A stretch of DNA of 9,051 nt from Fusobacteriaceae bacterium UBA2433 (GCA_002342785.1 DDQV01000165.1:1-9051); one strand, 5' to 3'; numbered from the stretch's first letter, positions 1 through 5,645 are shown. Program-made: numbers and translations. Notes: generated from the letters alone by a model not told the origin.

Positions 1-32
1 CCTTCCCACAAACAATTGAAATAATAAAATAG
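1..32 (+). CDS. Possible 3' tail of the preceding phage tail gene (partial)
   Basis: An upstream tail gene very probably ends just before the fibre gene at 41. All three plus-strand frames reach a stop before base 41 (TGA 17-19, TAA 22-24, TAG 30-32). The frame ending at 30-32 leaves the longest readable tail (FPQTIEIIK) and would overlap the ribosome site of the next gene, as is common in phage operons. The frame cannot be proved from so few bases. In P2-like modules the preceding gene is usually tail protein I. Confidence 0.3.
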   Translation, partial: FPQTIEIIK

Positions 33-40
33 GAGGGATT

Positions 41-1165
41 ATGTCAAAATTTAATCCACAAGTAATAACAAAAAAAGGTGAACAACTTATTGCTAGGGCA
101 TTATCTGAAAAAGGAGTTATACATTGGACAAGAATAGCTATTGGTGATGGTTCACTAGGAAGTGATCCAACAGAATTGGAAGATCTTGTTTCTCCCAAAT
201 TAGATGCTATTCTAATAAATTCAATTCCTTTAGGAGAAACATCAGAATTAATAACAAAGTTTTCTAATGAAGATATAGTTGAAGAATTTGATATCAAAGA
301 ATTAGGAATATTTGGAAAAATTGAAGGAGATGCAGAAAGTGTTTTATATTCTTATTCAACTGCTAATGATTGTAGTAGACTCCCTATCAATACAACCCCA
401 TTTGAAATGGAGTGGGCAATATACACGCAAGTAACAAATGGAGATAAAATAGATATTTTAATAAATCCAACATTGCAAATGTTAAATAAAGAAACAGCTG
501 ATGAATTATATGAAACTAAATTCCTTAAAAATAGTGCTTTTAATTTAAACAAAGCTACTGATAAAACATCTTTTTCAGAAACTGAACTGGCATCTATGGC
601 TTTATTACAAGAAATAATAACATTTCTAAAAGAATATTCCGATGCTAATACAGCGGGATTAATTGATTCTGCACCAATTACACTAGATACACTTAATGAG
701 TTAGCTAGAGCATTAGATGATGATCCTAATTTTGCAACAACAATAACTAATTTAATATCAGGGAAATTAAGTAAAGGAGAAGTCTCAGTTGACTATGATA
801 ATGGAGGAAAAATAGAAAATAAAATAAAGAATTTATTTTCTGATGTTGAGCTTTGGAGTGGAGATGTGAATGTCGGTCCTATTACTTTTACAGAAGCTTA
901 TACTAATTTCAATTTATTAGAGATAAATACAAGTGATGGAGAGAGTAAGTTAATTAGAACTAAAGCATTGACATCTAGAGGGTATATTGGTATTTGGGGA
1001 GGGACAATGGAACTTTTTGACCCTGCAGGGAATTCAAGGTATTGTTTAGACGGATATCTAAGAGTCACAGTTACTGATACAACAACTCTTGCTGTATCTT
1101 GTACTAGAACAGCTGAAAATAATAATCCTACTTTAACATCTATAATAGGAATTGGGAGGAAATAA
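41..1165 (+). CDS. Phage tail fibre protein, P2 gpH-like N-terminus (tail-collar fibre family)
   Basis: A 374-residue tail fibre that should attach to the baseplate by its N-terminus and present a C-terminal tip to the host surface. Residues 1 to about 150 follow the phage tail-collar fibre N-terminal pattern (DUF3751-like): the opening 'VITKKGEQLIARAL', the 'IAIGDG' motif at 32-37 and 'FDIKELGIFG' further on. Residues 215-247 hold the fibre-shaft motif that starts LDTLNELARALDDDPNFATT, seen in many P2/Mu-type fibres. The C-terminal domain starts near 'LWSGDV' at 271 and ends in 'IIGIGRK', like receptor-binding tips of other fibres. The start is supported by AGGAGGG at 31-37. The next gene begins one base after the stop, so the two are co-translated. 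Family confidence is high; the receptor is unknown. Confidence 0.9.
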   Translation: MSKFNPQVITKKGEQLIARALSEKGVIHWTRIAIGDGSLGSDPTELEDLVSPKLDAILINSIPLGETSELITKFSNEDIVEEFDIKELGIFGKIEGDAESVLYSYSTANDCSRLPINTTPFEMEWAIYTQVTNGDKIDILINPTLQMLNKETADELYETKFLKNSAFNLNKATDKTSFSETELASMALLQEIITFLKEYSDANTAGLIDSAPITLDTLNELARALDDDPNFATTITNLISGKLSKGEVSVDYDNGGKIENKIKNLFSDVELWSGDVNVGPITFTEAYTNFNLLEINTSDGESKLIRTKALTSRGYIGIWGGTMELFDPAGNSRYCLDGYLRVTVTDTTTLAVSCTRTAENNNPTLTSIIGIGRK

Positions 1166-2785
1166 ATGAAATATATACTTACAAATAAACCACAGAAAAT
1201 AAATGAAACAAAAGGAGAAATTCAAAATGTTTCAGTAAGACATGTAATTGTATTAGCGGCAGGGACTAGTATTCCATCAGTTGATACAAGTACAATCACT
1301 GTTAGACCTGGAGAATCATATCCATTTAAAACTGTTCTAGGGGAAGTTTTATATGCTTGGATTATAAATGCCAATGATGATGAAACTCTAGAGGTTTCAG
1401 TTATAAATTTTCTCTCGGAAGGAGAAGGAGGTGATACAGATATTTCAGCTATTGAAACAGAAATAATAAGTCAAGGCAAACAAATACAGAATTGTTATGA
1501 GAAACCACATGAAAGTTTAGATTATGCTCTATGGGTAGAAAATGGCGAGTTGAAGGAATGGTCTAAGGATGGGAAGAGTAAGCTCCAAACTTCTAATCAA
1601 GTAGGTAACGGGGATTCAGACACTCATTCTTTAAACGATAAAGGATTAAATGGCATTATTGGGCAAAATGATCTATATATTGGTAAAGGATATGAAAATT
1701 TAATAAAGAACACAGCTTTAGGAAATACTAGTTATACTAAAGATGGTTTTATATTTACTTTGGTTTGTAATACAGATGATGTCACTTCGAAATATATCAC
1801 TATCGAATCGGGTCGTACAATTGCAAATACAGACTATACTCTTTCATGGGAAGTTTTAGAAGGAATAGAACATTTTAATTATGGTGTTTTATTTGGGACT
1901 TCTTTTGATCCCCAAGTACAATCATCATCACCTAAAGGAACATTAACTTCAACAAGCATAGCCGATCCAGCCGGTAATTGTGGGATATTATATATGAAAC
2001 ATGATTCTCCTTCGGGTGCTAAGGTTGTTGTTAAAGTTTCTATGACAAAGACATCAATTCCTGTCCCTTACATAAAAGACTCTATCCCTGATGGTAAATG
2101 CGTGCTAAATAGCCCTTGGACTTCTAAAGATCATAGCTTTATATTTAGCGGTTTCACACCTTCTTCTGAAAACTTATTTTTTAAACTATCAAATCGTTTA
2201 GGTATTCAAAGTTCTCAAGAAAGTTTCTATATGTCACAAGCAGATAAAACTAAAACGTATGATGCAATTCTTTCTGATTCTTATAGCTCTATATTCGAAG
2301 ATGATGGGACTATTTATACTGGAGGGGTAGGAATCATAGATAGAGGAGTAACGGGTGGTGTAGTATGTTTAACTCGTAATTTGGAATATGGTGGAAGAGC
2401 AAATAGTTTCAAGGGAATATACTGCTATAGCTATGAAATTACAGAAGAAGAATTAGATGGAGAATTAGCAAAATGGAAAAACGGAAAAATAAAATTAGAG
2501 CCTATGGGTTTTGTAGAAAATATTCCTAATTCTAAAAAAAGAATGGATATATACGGTAATTTAAAAACTTATATTAATGCAACTGACTCAGAAAAGAATG
2601 AAGATATATGCTTAGCAAATGAAGGAGATATGTATGAGATTATAGACATGAATGGTGTCTCTTATGTAACTGTAGGAGTAGATGGATCTATAACGGCAGG
2701 AAGCAAAATAAAGAATGTAGCAGGTTATGTTGTAACAGATGATTTGGTCGCAACCTATCCTCTAAAATTAAGGGTGGTGAAATAA
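1166..2785 (+). CDS. Probable phage receptor-binding / tail appendage protein
   Basis: A 539-residue protein directly abutting the fibre gene: the fibre stop TAA ends at 1165 and this ATG is at 1166. Its ribosome site (GGGAGGAAA) lies inside the end of the fibre gene, so the two are translationally linked. I cannot name the family with certainty. Residues 1-95 look like a compact beta domain that could dock to the fibre or baseplate. The region after residue 300 is rich in Gly, Ser and aromatic residues and ends in 'KGIYCYSYEITEEELDG'. That ending resembles the last strand of LamG/concanavalin-like lectin domains ('...YNRALTDEE...'), so carbohydrate binding is plausible. The C-terminal 80 residues form a further small domain. 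No catalytic motif was seen. Three CGT arginine codons in the middle contrast with only AGA/AGG in the fibre gene, which hints at an exchanged module. Function is inferred from position and composition. Confidence 0.7.
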   Translation: MKYILTNKPQKINETKGEIQNVSVRHVIVLAAGTSIPSVDTSTITVRPGESYPFKTVLGEVLYAWIINANDDETLEVSVINFLSEGEGGDTDISAIETEIISQGKQIQNCYEKPHESLDYALWVENGELKEWSKDGKSKLQTSNQVGNGDSDTHSLNDKGLNGIIGQNDLYIGKGYENLIKNTALGNTSYTKDGFIFTLVCNTDDVTSKYITIESGRTIANTDYTLSWEVLEGIEHFNYGVLFGTSFDPQVQSSSPKGTLTSTSIADPAGNCGILYMKHDSPSGAKVVVKVSMTKTSIPVPYIKDSIPDGKCVLNSPWTSKDHSFIFSGFTPSSENLFFKLSNRLGIQSSQESFYMSQADKTKTYDAILSDSYSSIFEDDGTIYTGGVGIIDRGVTGGVVCLTRNLEYGGRANSFKGIYCYSYEITEEELDGELAKWKNGKIKLEPMGFVENIPNSKKRMDIYGNLKTYINATDSEKNEDICLANEGDMYEIIDMNGVSYVTVGVDGSITAGSKIKNVAGYVVTDDLVATYPLKLRVVK

Positions 2786-2786
2786 A

Positions 2787-3101
2787 ATGAAAATTACATT
2801 ATCTAAAAGATACTTACCTAAGAACTTCCCTATAAAGGGAGGAGGGATAATACAATTATATGAATATAATGAAGTGGAAAATGAAATTGGTGAAACTATT
2901 GATGAAGAAGGTGTAAAGACACCTATAATAATTAAGAGGGCTTATAATACATTTATAATTCCTTATTTAGATTCTTATTTTGTAGATGTAGAAGTTGGAG
3001 AGATAGAAGGGGAAAAACAATATAAAAAGTGGATTGATATAGATGAAAATTATAATGACCTGCTTGTTAAAGTTAAGAGTGGTGAGATAGAACAATTCTA
3101 A
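2787..3101 (+). CDS. Small phage protein of unknown function in the tail module
   Basis: A 104-residue acidic protein, predicted soluble, that starts one base after the stop of the receptor-binding gene (TAA then A then ATG). Its ribosome site GGTGG overlaps the end of that gene. The sequence has alternating hydrophobic and charged residues ('IIIKRAYNTFIIPYLDSYFVDVEVGEIEGE'-type stretches, residues about 47-76) suggesting a beta-rich fold, and a Glu/Lys-rich tail. I do not recognise a family. The position between fibre genes and lysis genes is where fibre-assembly chaperones or accessory baseplate proteins often lie, so a tail-related role is a reasonable guess and no more. A hairpin spans its stop codon. 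Confidence 0.65.
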   Translation: MKITLSKRYLPKNFPIKGGGIIQLYEYNEVENEIGETIDEEGVKTPIIIKRAYNTFIIPYLDSYFVDVEVGEIEGEKQYKKWIDIDENYNDLLVKVKSGEIEQF

Positions 3102-3111
3102 ATTTGTTCTA
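3088..3111 (+). terminator. Stem-loop across the stop codon between tail and lysis modules
   Basis: A perfect 8-bp inverted repeat, TAGAACAA (3088-3095) and TTGTTCTA (3104-3111), encloses the TAA stop (3099-3101) of the 104-residue gene. There is no U-run after it, so it may be a weak terminator, a pause, or an mRNA-processing or stability hairpin separating the tail and lysis genes. It is visible directly; its role is inferred. Confidence 0.4.
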
Positions 3112-3142
3112 GGGATAAAATAAAAAATAAAATAGGAGGATT

Positions 3143-3400
3143 ATGATTTCTTTAGTTCAGTTAATATTAGAAGATCCAACTAGGGGGCTCCTTGCCCTCA
3201 TCCTTATGTTCTGTCTACATCTTTGGAAAGAACAAGGGAAAATTAAAACAGAAGTTAAAAATGTGGAAAAGATGCTTGATAAAAAAAAGCTCGATAGAGA
3301 AGATTTTGATATATATAATAATGGTCATTCTAAAGAACATGAAGGGATTTTAGCACATCTTAAAACAGCTATAGAACTTCTCAAAGGAGGCAACAGATGA
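3143..3400 (+). CDS. Holin-like or lysis-accessory protein: one membrane segment plus coiled coil
   Basis: An 85-residue protein with one hydrophobic segment near the N-terminus (about residues 13-27, 'GLLALILMFCLHLW'). A charged helical region follows ('KIKTEVKNVEKMLDKKKLDREDFDI...', about 30-60) that could form a coiled coil. It is preceded by AGGAGG at 3134-3139 and overlaps the lysozyme gene by ATGA (3397-3400), so it is translationally coupled to it. This build is known from XhlA-like and other small phage lysis membrane proteins. No family-defining motif is visible, so holin, holin partner or membrane anchor are all possible. The lysis context is strong. Confidence 0.65.
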   Translation: MISLVQLILEDPTRGLLALILMFCLHLWKEQGKIKTEVKNVEKMLDKKKLDREDFDIYNNGHSKEHEGILAHLKTAIELLKGGNR

Positions 3401-3897
3401 AAATCTCTAAACAAGGAATAGAACTTTTAAAGCATTTCGAGAGTTACGAAATGAAAGCTTATCAATGCCCTGCTGGAGTTTGGACTATTGGGTGGGGCTT
3501 TACTCAGATCAATGGTATAAGAGTTAAAAATAGCGATACTATGACCCTAGAAGAGGCAGACAAAGAACTGATAAAGCAATTAAGGACTTATGAAAATGTG
3601 GTGAAAAAAGCCATCATGATAAAAAAGATAAATCAGAATCAATATGATGCCCTGGTCTCACTTTGTTACAACATCGGAGGTTCTAGTTTTAGAATGTCTG
3701 ACATAGTTAAATTGGTAAATAGTAGGAATTTTATAGGAGCTTGTAGGATTTTTAACCTATGGTCTAGTGCAGCTAAAAAAAGATCTAAAGGATTACTCAG
3801 AAGAAGAATGTCAGAAAGGAATTTATTTTGCAGTTGGTCAGATCCAATTGTAAAGGTCGTACCTGAAAATTATCAGGAAGCATATAAAGAACTATAA
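3397..3897 (+). CDS. Phage endolysin, GH24 lysozyme (T4/P22 type, muramidase)
   Basis: A 166-residue peptidoglycan hydrolase that cuts the MurNAc-GlcNAc bond to release phage progeny. The catalytic signature is clear: E15 in 'LLKHFESY', then eight residues, C24 in 'AYQCPAG', then five residues, T30 in 'VWTIGWG'. This is the Glu-8-Asp/Cys-5-Thr pattern of this family, here with Cys in place of Asp, a common natural variant. Further family marks are 'QYDALVSLCYNIG' and the 'GLLRRRMSERNLF' helix near residues 134-146. No signal peptide or signal-arrest-release membrane segment is visible, so export must rely on a holin; candidates lie on both sides. The ATG overlaps the upstream stop, and AAGGAGG (3385-3391) precedes it. 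Length is typical. Confidence 0.93.
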   Translation: MKISKQGIELLKHFESYEMKAYQCPAGVWTIGWGFTQINGIRVKNSDTMTLEEADKELIKQLRTYENVVKKAIMIKKINQNQYDALVSLCYNIGGSSFRMSDIVKLVNSRNFIGACRIFNLWSSAAKKRSKGLLRRRMSERNLFCSWSDPIVKVVPENYQEAYKEL

Positions 3898-3909
3898 GGA
3901 GAGTTAAAA

Positions 3910-4212
3910 ATGAAAGAAATATTAGGAAATCCATTAGTATTACAAATAGTGTTTGGAATTATATTATTAGTTTTACCATCACCATTAATGAAAAAAACAG
4001 GAGACAAGGTAGGAGATGCAATTGAAGGTGTAGGAGGAGAGGAAGCTAGGGATGTAGCTTACAAGATACTTACTAATTTTGCTGAAGGCTTAAAGAATTC
4101 CAAACATGATGGAAATATTAATTTAACTTCCAATGACCAGATAGATAGCGAGCTAGATAAATATAAGGTATCACTGGGTTTGGAGGATTTGCAATCAAAG
4201 GAAAAGGATTAG
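3910..4212 (+). CDS. Small membrane-anchored phage protein, candidate holin
   Basis: A 100-residue protein with one strong membrane segment at residues about 9-25 ('LVLQIVFGIILLVLPSP'). A polar, Gly- and Lys/Asp-rich soluble part follows ('GDKVGDAIEGVGGEEARD...'). It starts 12 bases after the lysozyme stop with AAGGAGAG as the ribosome site, so it belongs to the same transcript. No signal-peptidase site is obvious. As the second single-segment membrane protein beside the endolysin it may be a holin, antiholin or spanin-like lysis factor. Sequence alone does not decide, and I do not recognise the family. Confidence 0.6.
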   Translation: MKEILGNPLVLQIVFGIILLVLPSPLMKKTGDKVGDAIEGVGGEEARDVAYKILTNFAEGLKNSKHDGNINLTSNDQIDSELDKYKVSLGLEDLQSKEKD

Positions 4213-4302
4213 AATTTAAAATAGATCCAATTCATCATAAAACCAAACTTTTTCAGTTTAAAATTTTTAGGAGAGCTAATTCTATAAGGGAATTGTTTTG
4301 GG

Positions 4303-4339
4303 GATATAAAAAATAAAGTGAATGAATATTTTTTATATC
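4303..4339. repeat. 12-bp perfect inverted repeat touching the cargo promoter
   Basis: GATATAAAAAAT (4303-4314) is exactly complementary to ATTTTTTATATC (4328-4339), separated by 13 bases. The right arm ends one base before the -35 box of the following promoter. It may be an operator for a dimeric regulator, or an AT-only hairpin ending the lysis transcript. The flanking stretch 4213-4302 holds only a weak 5-bp hairpin (AAACT 4245-4249 with AGTTT 4255-4259) and no gene that I can support. Confidence 0.55.
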
Positions 4340-4368
4340 TTGAGCATTTTATTTATTTATGTTATAAA
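4340..4368 (+). promoter_or_regulatory. Sigma-70 type promoter of the cargo locus
   Basis: A -35 box TTGAGC (4340-4345), a 17-base spacer and a -10 box TATAAA (4363-4368) are visible, with TG two bases before the -10 box as in extended -10 promoters. Transcription should start near 4374-4376, at the beginning of the structured leader. A second inverted repeat overlaps the spacer and -10 box. The call rests on motif match and spacing. Confidence 0.65.
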
Positions 4369-4374
4369 TAAAAT
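4346..4374. repeat. 11-bp inverted repeat overlapping the -10 box
   Basis: ATTTTATTTAT (4346-4356) and ATAAATAAAAT (4364-4374) are exact reverse complements around a 7-base centre. The repeat covers the promoter spacer and -10 box, a usual place for a repressor operator. Its pure A/T make-up makes chance occurrence less unlikely than for mixed sequence. Confidence 0.45.
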
Positions 4375-4461
4375 AGCCCTGTTCCCAAGGATTTGGTAAA
4401 AACTTTTAAATTATAGTCTACGGACGGATATTGGGGGCTAAAAAATAATTTAAAAGAGGTG
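4374..4461 (+). ncRNA. Structured 5' leader RNA with possible H-type pseudoknot ending on the Shine-Dalgarno
   Basis: The predicted transcript starts at about 4374 and reaches the 37-codon gene at 4471. Stem 1 is TAGCCC (4374-4379) with GGGCTA (4435-4440), extendable by CCAA (4385-4388) with TTGG (4431-4434). Stem 2 is CTTTTAAATTAT (4403-4414) with ATAATTTAAAAG (4445-4456), a perfect 12 bp. The order of arms (S1, S2, S1', S2') is that of an H-type pseudoknot, unless the two stems are alternatives. A small hairpin GTC-TACG-GAC (4416-4425) lies inside. The 3' arm of stem 2 ends on the first G of the Shine-Dalgarno GAGGTG (4456-4461), so folding should affect translation. I do not recognise it as a known riboswitch class. 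The pairing is directly visible; the regulatory role is inferred. Confidence 0.5.
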
Positions 4462-4470
4462 GTGGTTATT

Positions 4471-4584
4471 ATGAATAATATTATTGATGTCTGCACTTGG
4501 ATTTCTTCTATTCTATTCTTAATCGTAAACGTTTTTTTACAAAGTAACGAAATAGCTACCATATTCCTGGGGATGATAAAATGA
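4471..4584 (+). CDS. 37-residue hydrophobic membrane peptide, translationally coupled to the next gene
   Basis: The ORF starts MNNIIDVCTW, continues as one hydrophobic segment (about residues 11-23, 'ISSILFLIVNVFL'), has a short polar stretch (QSNE) and ends 'IATIFLGMIK'. GAGGTG lies 9 bases before the ATG. Its TGA (4582-4584) overlaps the ATG of the pentapeptide-repeat gene (ATGA, 4581-4584). That gene has only a poor ribosome site of its own (CTGGGGATG region), so it is probably translated by re-initiation. Size and hydrophobicity resemble type I toxin or small holin-like peptides. A plain leader peptide whose translation gates the next gene fits equally well. No family is recognised. Support comes from the ribosome site, the overlap and the structured leader. 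Confidence 0.6.
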   Translation: MNNIIDVCTWISSILFLIVNVFLQSNEIATIFLGMIK

Positions 4585-5402
4585 AAATAACAAAATTTAA
4601 GCGTTATAAACAAGATAAAAAAAAGTATATAAATAAAGTTTTTAGCTATCGTAATATAAAATTGCAAAATAGAAATTATAGTCGGAAAAATTTTGATTAC
4701 ACTATAAATAAATTAGTAATATTTGAAAATTGCATTTTTGAACAAACAAAATTTAATGAAGCTAAAATTACTCAATGTTTATTTAAAAACTGTATTTTTA
4801 AAAATTTTGAGTTTTATAAAGTAGCATTTAGTAATGTAAGTTTTGAAAATTGTATTTTTGAAAATATTCTTTTTAATTTATCTTCGTTTAATTCATATAT
4901 TTTTGATAAAAGAAATACTTTTAAGCATACTATTTTTTACCCTAGTAACTTACTCGGAATAGATAATTATATTCATAATAATACTACAGAAGATATTCAA
5001 AAAATAATTGAAAACTATAAATCAAATATATATATACTTCAATCAAATACTATTTTTAAAAAAACTAGGGGAAATAATTATTTTACTAAATCTATAAAAA
5101 AAGAATTGAAAAAAATAACTCCAAAAGAAGCTTTGAAATTAAAAATAAGTAAAAAACAAAGATTATCTGAAAATGCAAAAAGAAAAGAAAAAAGAAATCA
5201 ATTATTACGAAAATCTTATGAAGATTCATTAATTGGCAAAAATAGAAAAATAGATGATGGTATAATTTTATTTTTTTCTAAAAAATATACTTTACTAGAG
5301 TTAGACCAAGGTTTTAAATATGCTTCTGAAAATATTAAAGTAAAATTTTCTAATCTAAGTATATTACTTAAATATATAGACAAAAGACTTAGTTTAAAAT
5401 AA
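4581..5402 (+). CDS. Basic pentapeptide-repeat protein, prophage cargo of unknown function
   Basis: A 273-residue protein with a clear pentapeptide-repeat domain. The central residue recurs every five positions as F48, F53, F58, I63, F68, F73, F78, F83, F88, F93, F98, F103 and F108, and the pattern probably begins near Y33/F38. Cysteines recur at the +3 place (51, 66, 71, 91). Such repeats build a right-handed four-sided beta helix, here of three to four coils. Residues 111-273 are not repeated. They contain a very Lys/Arg-rich stretch (about 170-215, 'KKELKKITPKEALKLK', 'KRKEKRNQLLRK') and a predicted helical end. Known DNA-mimic members (Qnr, MfpA) are acidic, so the strong positive charge argues against that role; nucleic-acid or membrane binding is possible. 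It is notably more AT-rich than the tail genes. It sits alone between lysis genes and attachment site with its own promoter, typical for a lysogenic-conversion or anti-phage gene. Function unknown. Confidence 0.85.
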   Translation: MKITKFKRYKQDKKKYINKVFSYRNIKLQNRNYSRKNFDYTINKLVIFENCIFEQTKFNEAKITQCLFKNCIFKNFEFYKVAFSNVSFENCIFENILFNLSSFNSYIFDKRNTFKHTIFYPSNLLGIDNYIHNNTTEDIQKIIENYKSNIYILQSNTIFKKTRGNNYFTKSIKKELKKITPKEALKLKISKKQRLSENAKRKEKRNQLLRKSYEDSLIGKNRKIDDGIILFFSKKYTLLELDQGFKYASENIKVKFSNLSILLKYIDKRLSLK

Positions 5403-5453
5403 AATTTCTACAATAGAACTCTAATAATAAATATTCATAAAAATTAACTTTTT

Positions 5454-5479
5454 AAAGACATTAAATTTAGTGCCTTTTT
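5454..5479 (+). terminator. Intrinsic terminator of the cargo locus
   Basis: CATTA...TAGTG (5459-5472) folds with one G-U pair. It is extended by AAAG (5454-5457) with CTTT (5474-5477) across one mismatch, and runs into TTTTTATTTTT (5475-5485). It lies about 50 bases after the pentapeptide gene stop. Confidence 0.6.
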
Positions 5480-5495
5480 ATTTTTAAATAATATA

Positions 5496-5529
5496 AAGAA
5501 AAGTCTACCAATTAAGGTAAACTTTTCTT
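5496..5529 (-). terminator. Strong 14-bp hairpin, probable terminator facing guaA (possibly bidirectional)
   Basis: AAGAAAAGTCTACC (5496-5509) and GGTAAACTTTTCTT (5516-5529) form a 14-bp stem with a 6-base loop. The one non-Watson-Crick position is C-A on the plus strand but G-U on the minus strand, so the minus-strand RNA folds better. It would end guaA transcripts coming from the right and shield the phage cargo unit. It is on the phage side of the proposed junction. Confidence 0.55.
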
Positions 5530-5540
5530 ATTAAATATAA

Positions 5541-5562
5541 TTTAGGAGCATTTTAGGAGCAT
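5541..5562. repeat. Tandem 11-bp direct repeat beside the attachment site
   Basis: Two copies of TTTAGGAGCAT follow each other without gap (5541-5551, 5552-5562). Short tandem repeats of this 'GGAGCA' type near the end of an integrated element are often arm-type sites for a tyrosine integrase or excisionase. That reading is inferred, because the integrase is outside the window. Confidence 0.5.
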
Positions 5563-5574
5563 TTTTAAAAAATC

Positions 5575-5645
5575 CCTCTGCAATCCCTTTATTTTCAATG
5601 GTTTCTATGGGTATAAGTCTATTCCCACTCAATAGTTGCTGGCGG
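5575..5645. other. Probable prophage attachment site (attR or attL) at the guaA 3' end
   Basis: The rightward phage genes end just before the intact 3' end of guaA. The last codons of guaA (ATT GAG TGG GAA TAG, minus strand 5619-5633) are the conserved target used by many tyrosine-integrase islands and phages. The coding end is preserved, as expected when the core sequence restores it. The exact core cannot be set without the other end of the element. A short direct repeat AATCCC (5571-5576 and 5582-5587) lies in the same stretch. Confidence 0.55.

Larger units (their letters stand above)
1..5620 (+). mobile_element. Right-hand end of an integrated prophage (tail fibre, lysis and cargo genes)
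   Basis: All genes from the left edge to 5402 run rightwards in tight spacing and follow the usual late order of a tailed temperate phage: tail fibre, receptor-binding protein, lysis genes, then a lone cargo gene beside the attachment site. The DNA then meets the 3' end of host guaA, which is intact and on the opposite strand. Neither the integrase nor the left end lies in the window, so the element's size and intactness are unknown. The right border is placed by inference at the guaA stop region (about 5570-5640). It could also be a phage-tail-like bacteriocin island, but the lysozyme and the cargo gene next to guaA favour a prophage. Confidence 0.85.

Noticed and set aside
352..552. Minus-strand frame of 66 codons inside the tail fibre gene
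   Set aside because: It lies wholly within a well-supported gene in the opposite direction and shows no family motif.
4374..4470. Type III toxin-antitoxin RNA repeats or a guanidine-II (mini-ykkC) riboswitch
   Set aside because: No tandem RNA repeats precede the gene, and only one small hairpin with a TACG loop is present instead of the paired ACGR-loop hairpins of guanidine-II RNAs.
4480..4600. Antisense RNA promoter on the minus strand over the small ORF, as in type I toxin systems
   Set aside because: Only a TTGTAA-like box with a poor -10 partner could be found; too weak to report as a feature.
4362..4667. A 101-codon minus-strand reading frame opposite the leader and the small ORF
   Set aside because: It runs against the promoter, leader and coupled genes, is low-complexity and hydrophobic, and has no ribosome site; it is a by-product of AT-rich sequence.
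5403..5640. A tRNA gene as the integration target
   Set aside because: No cloverleaf or tRNA-like T-arm is present; the target is the guaA coding end.
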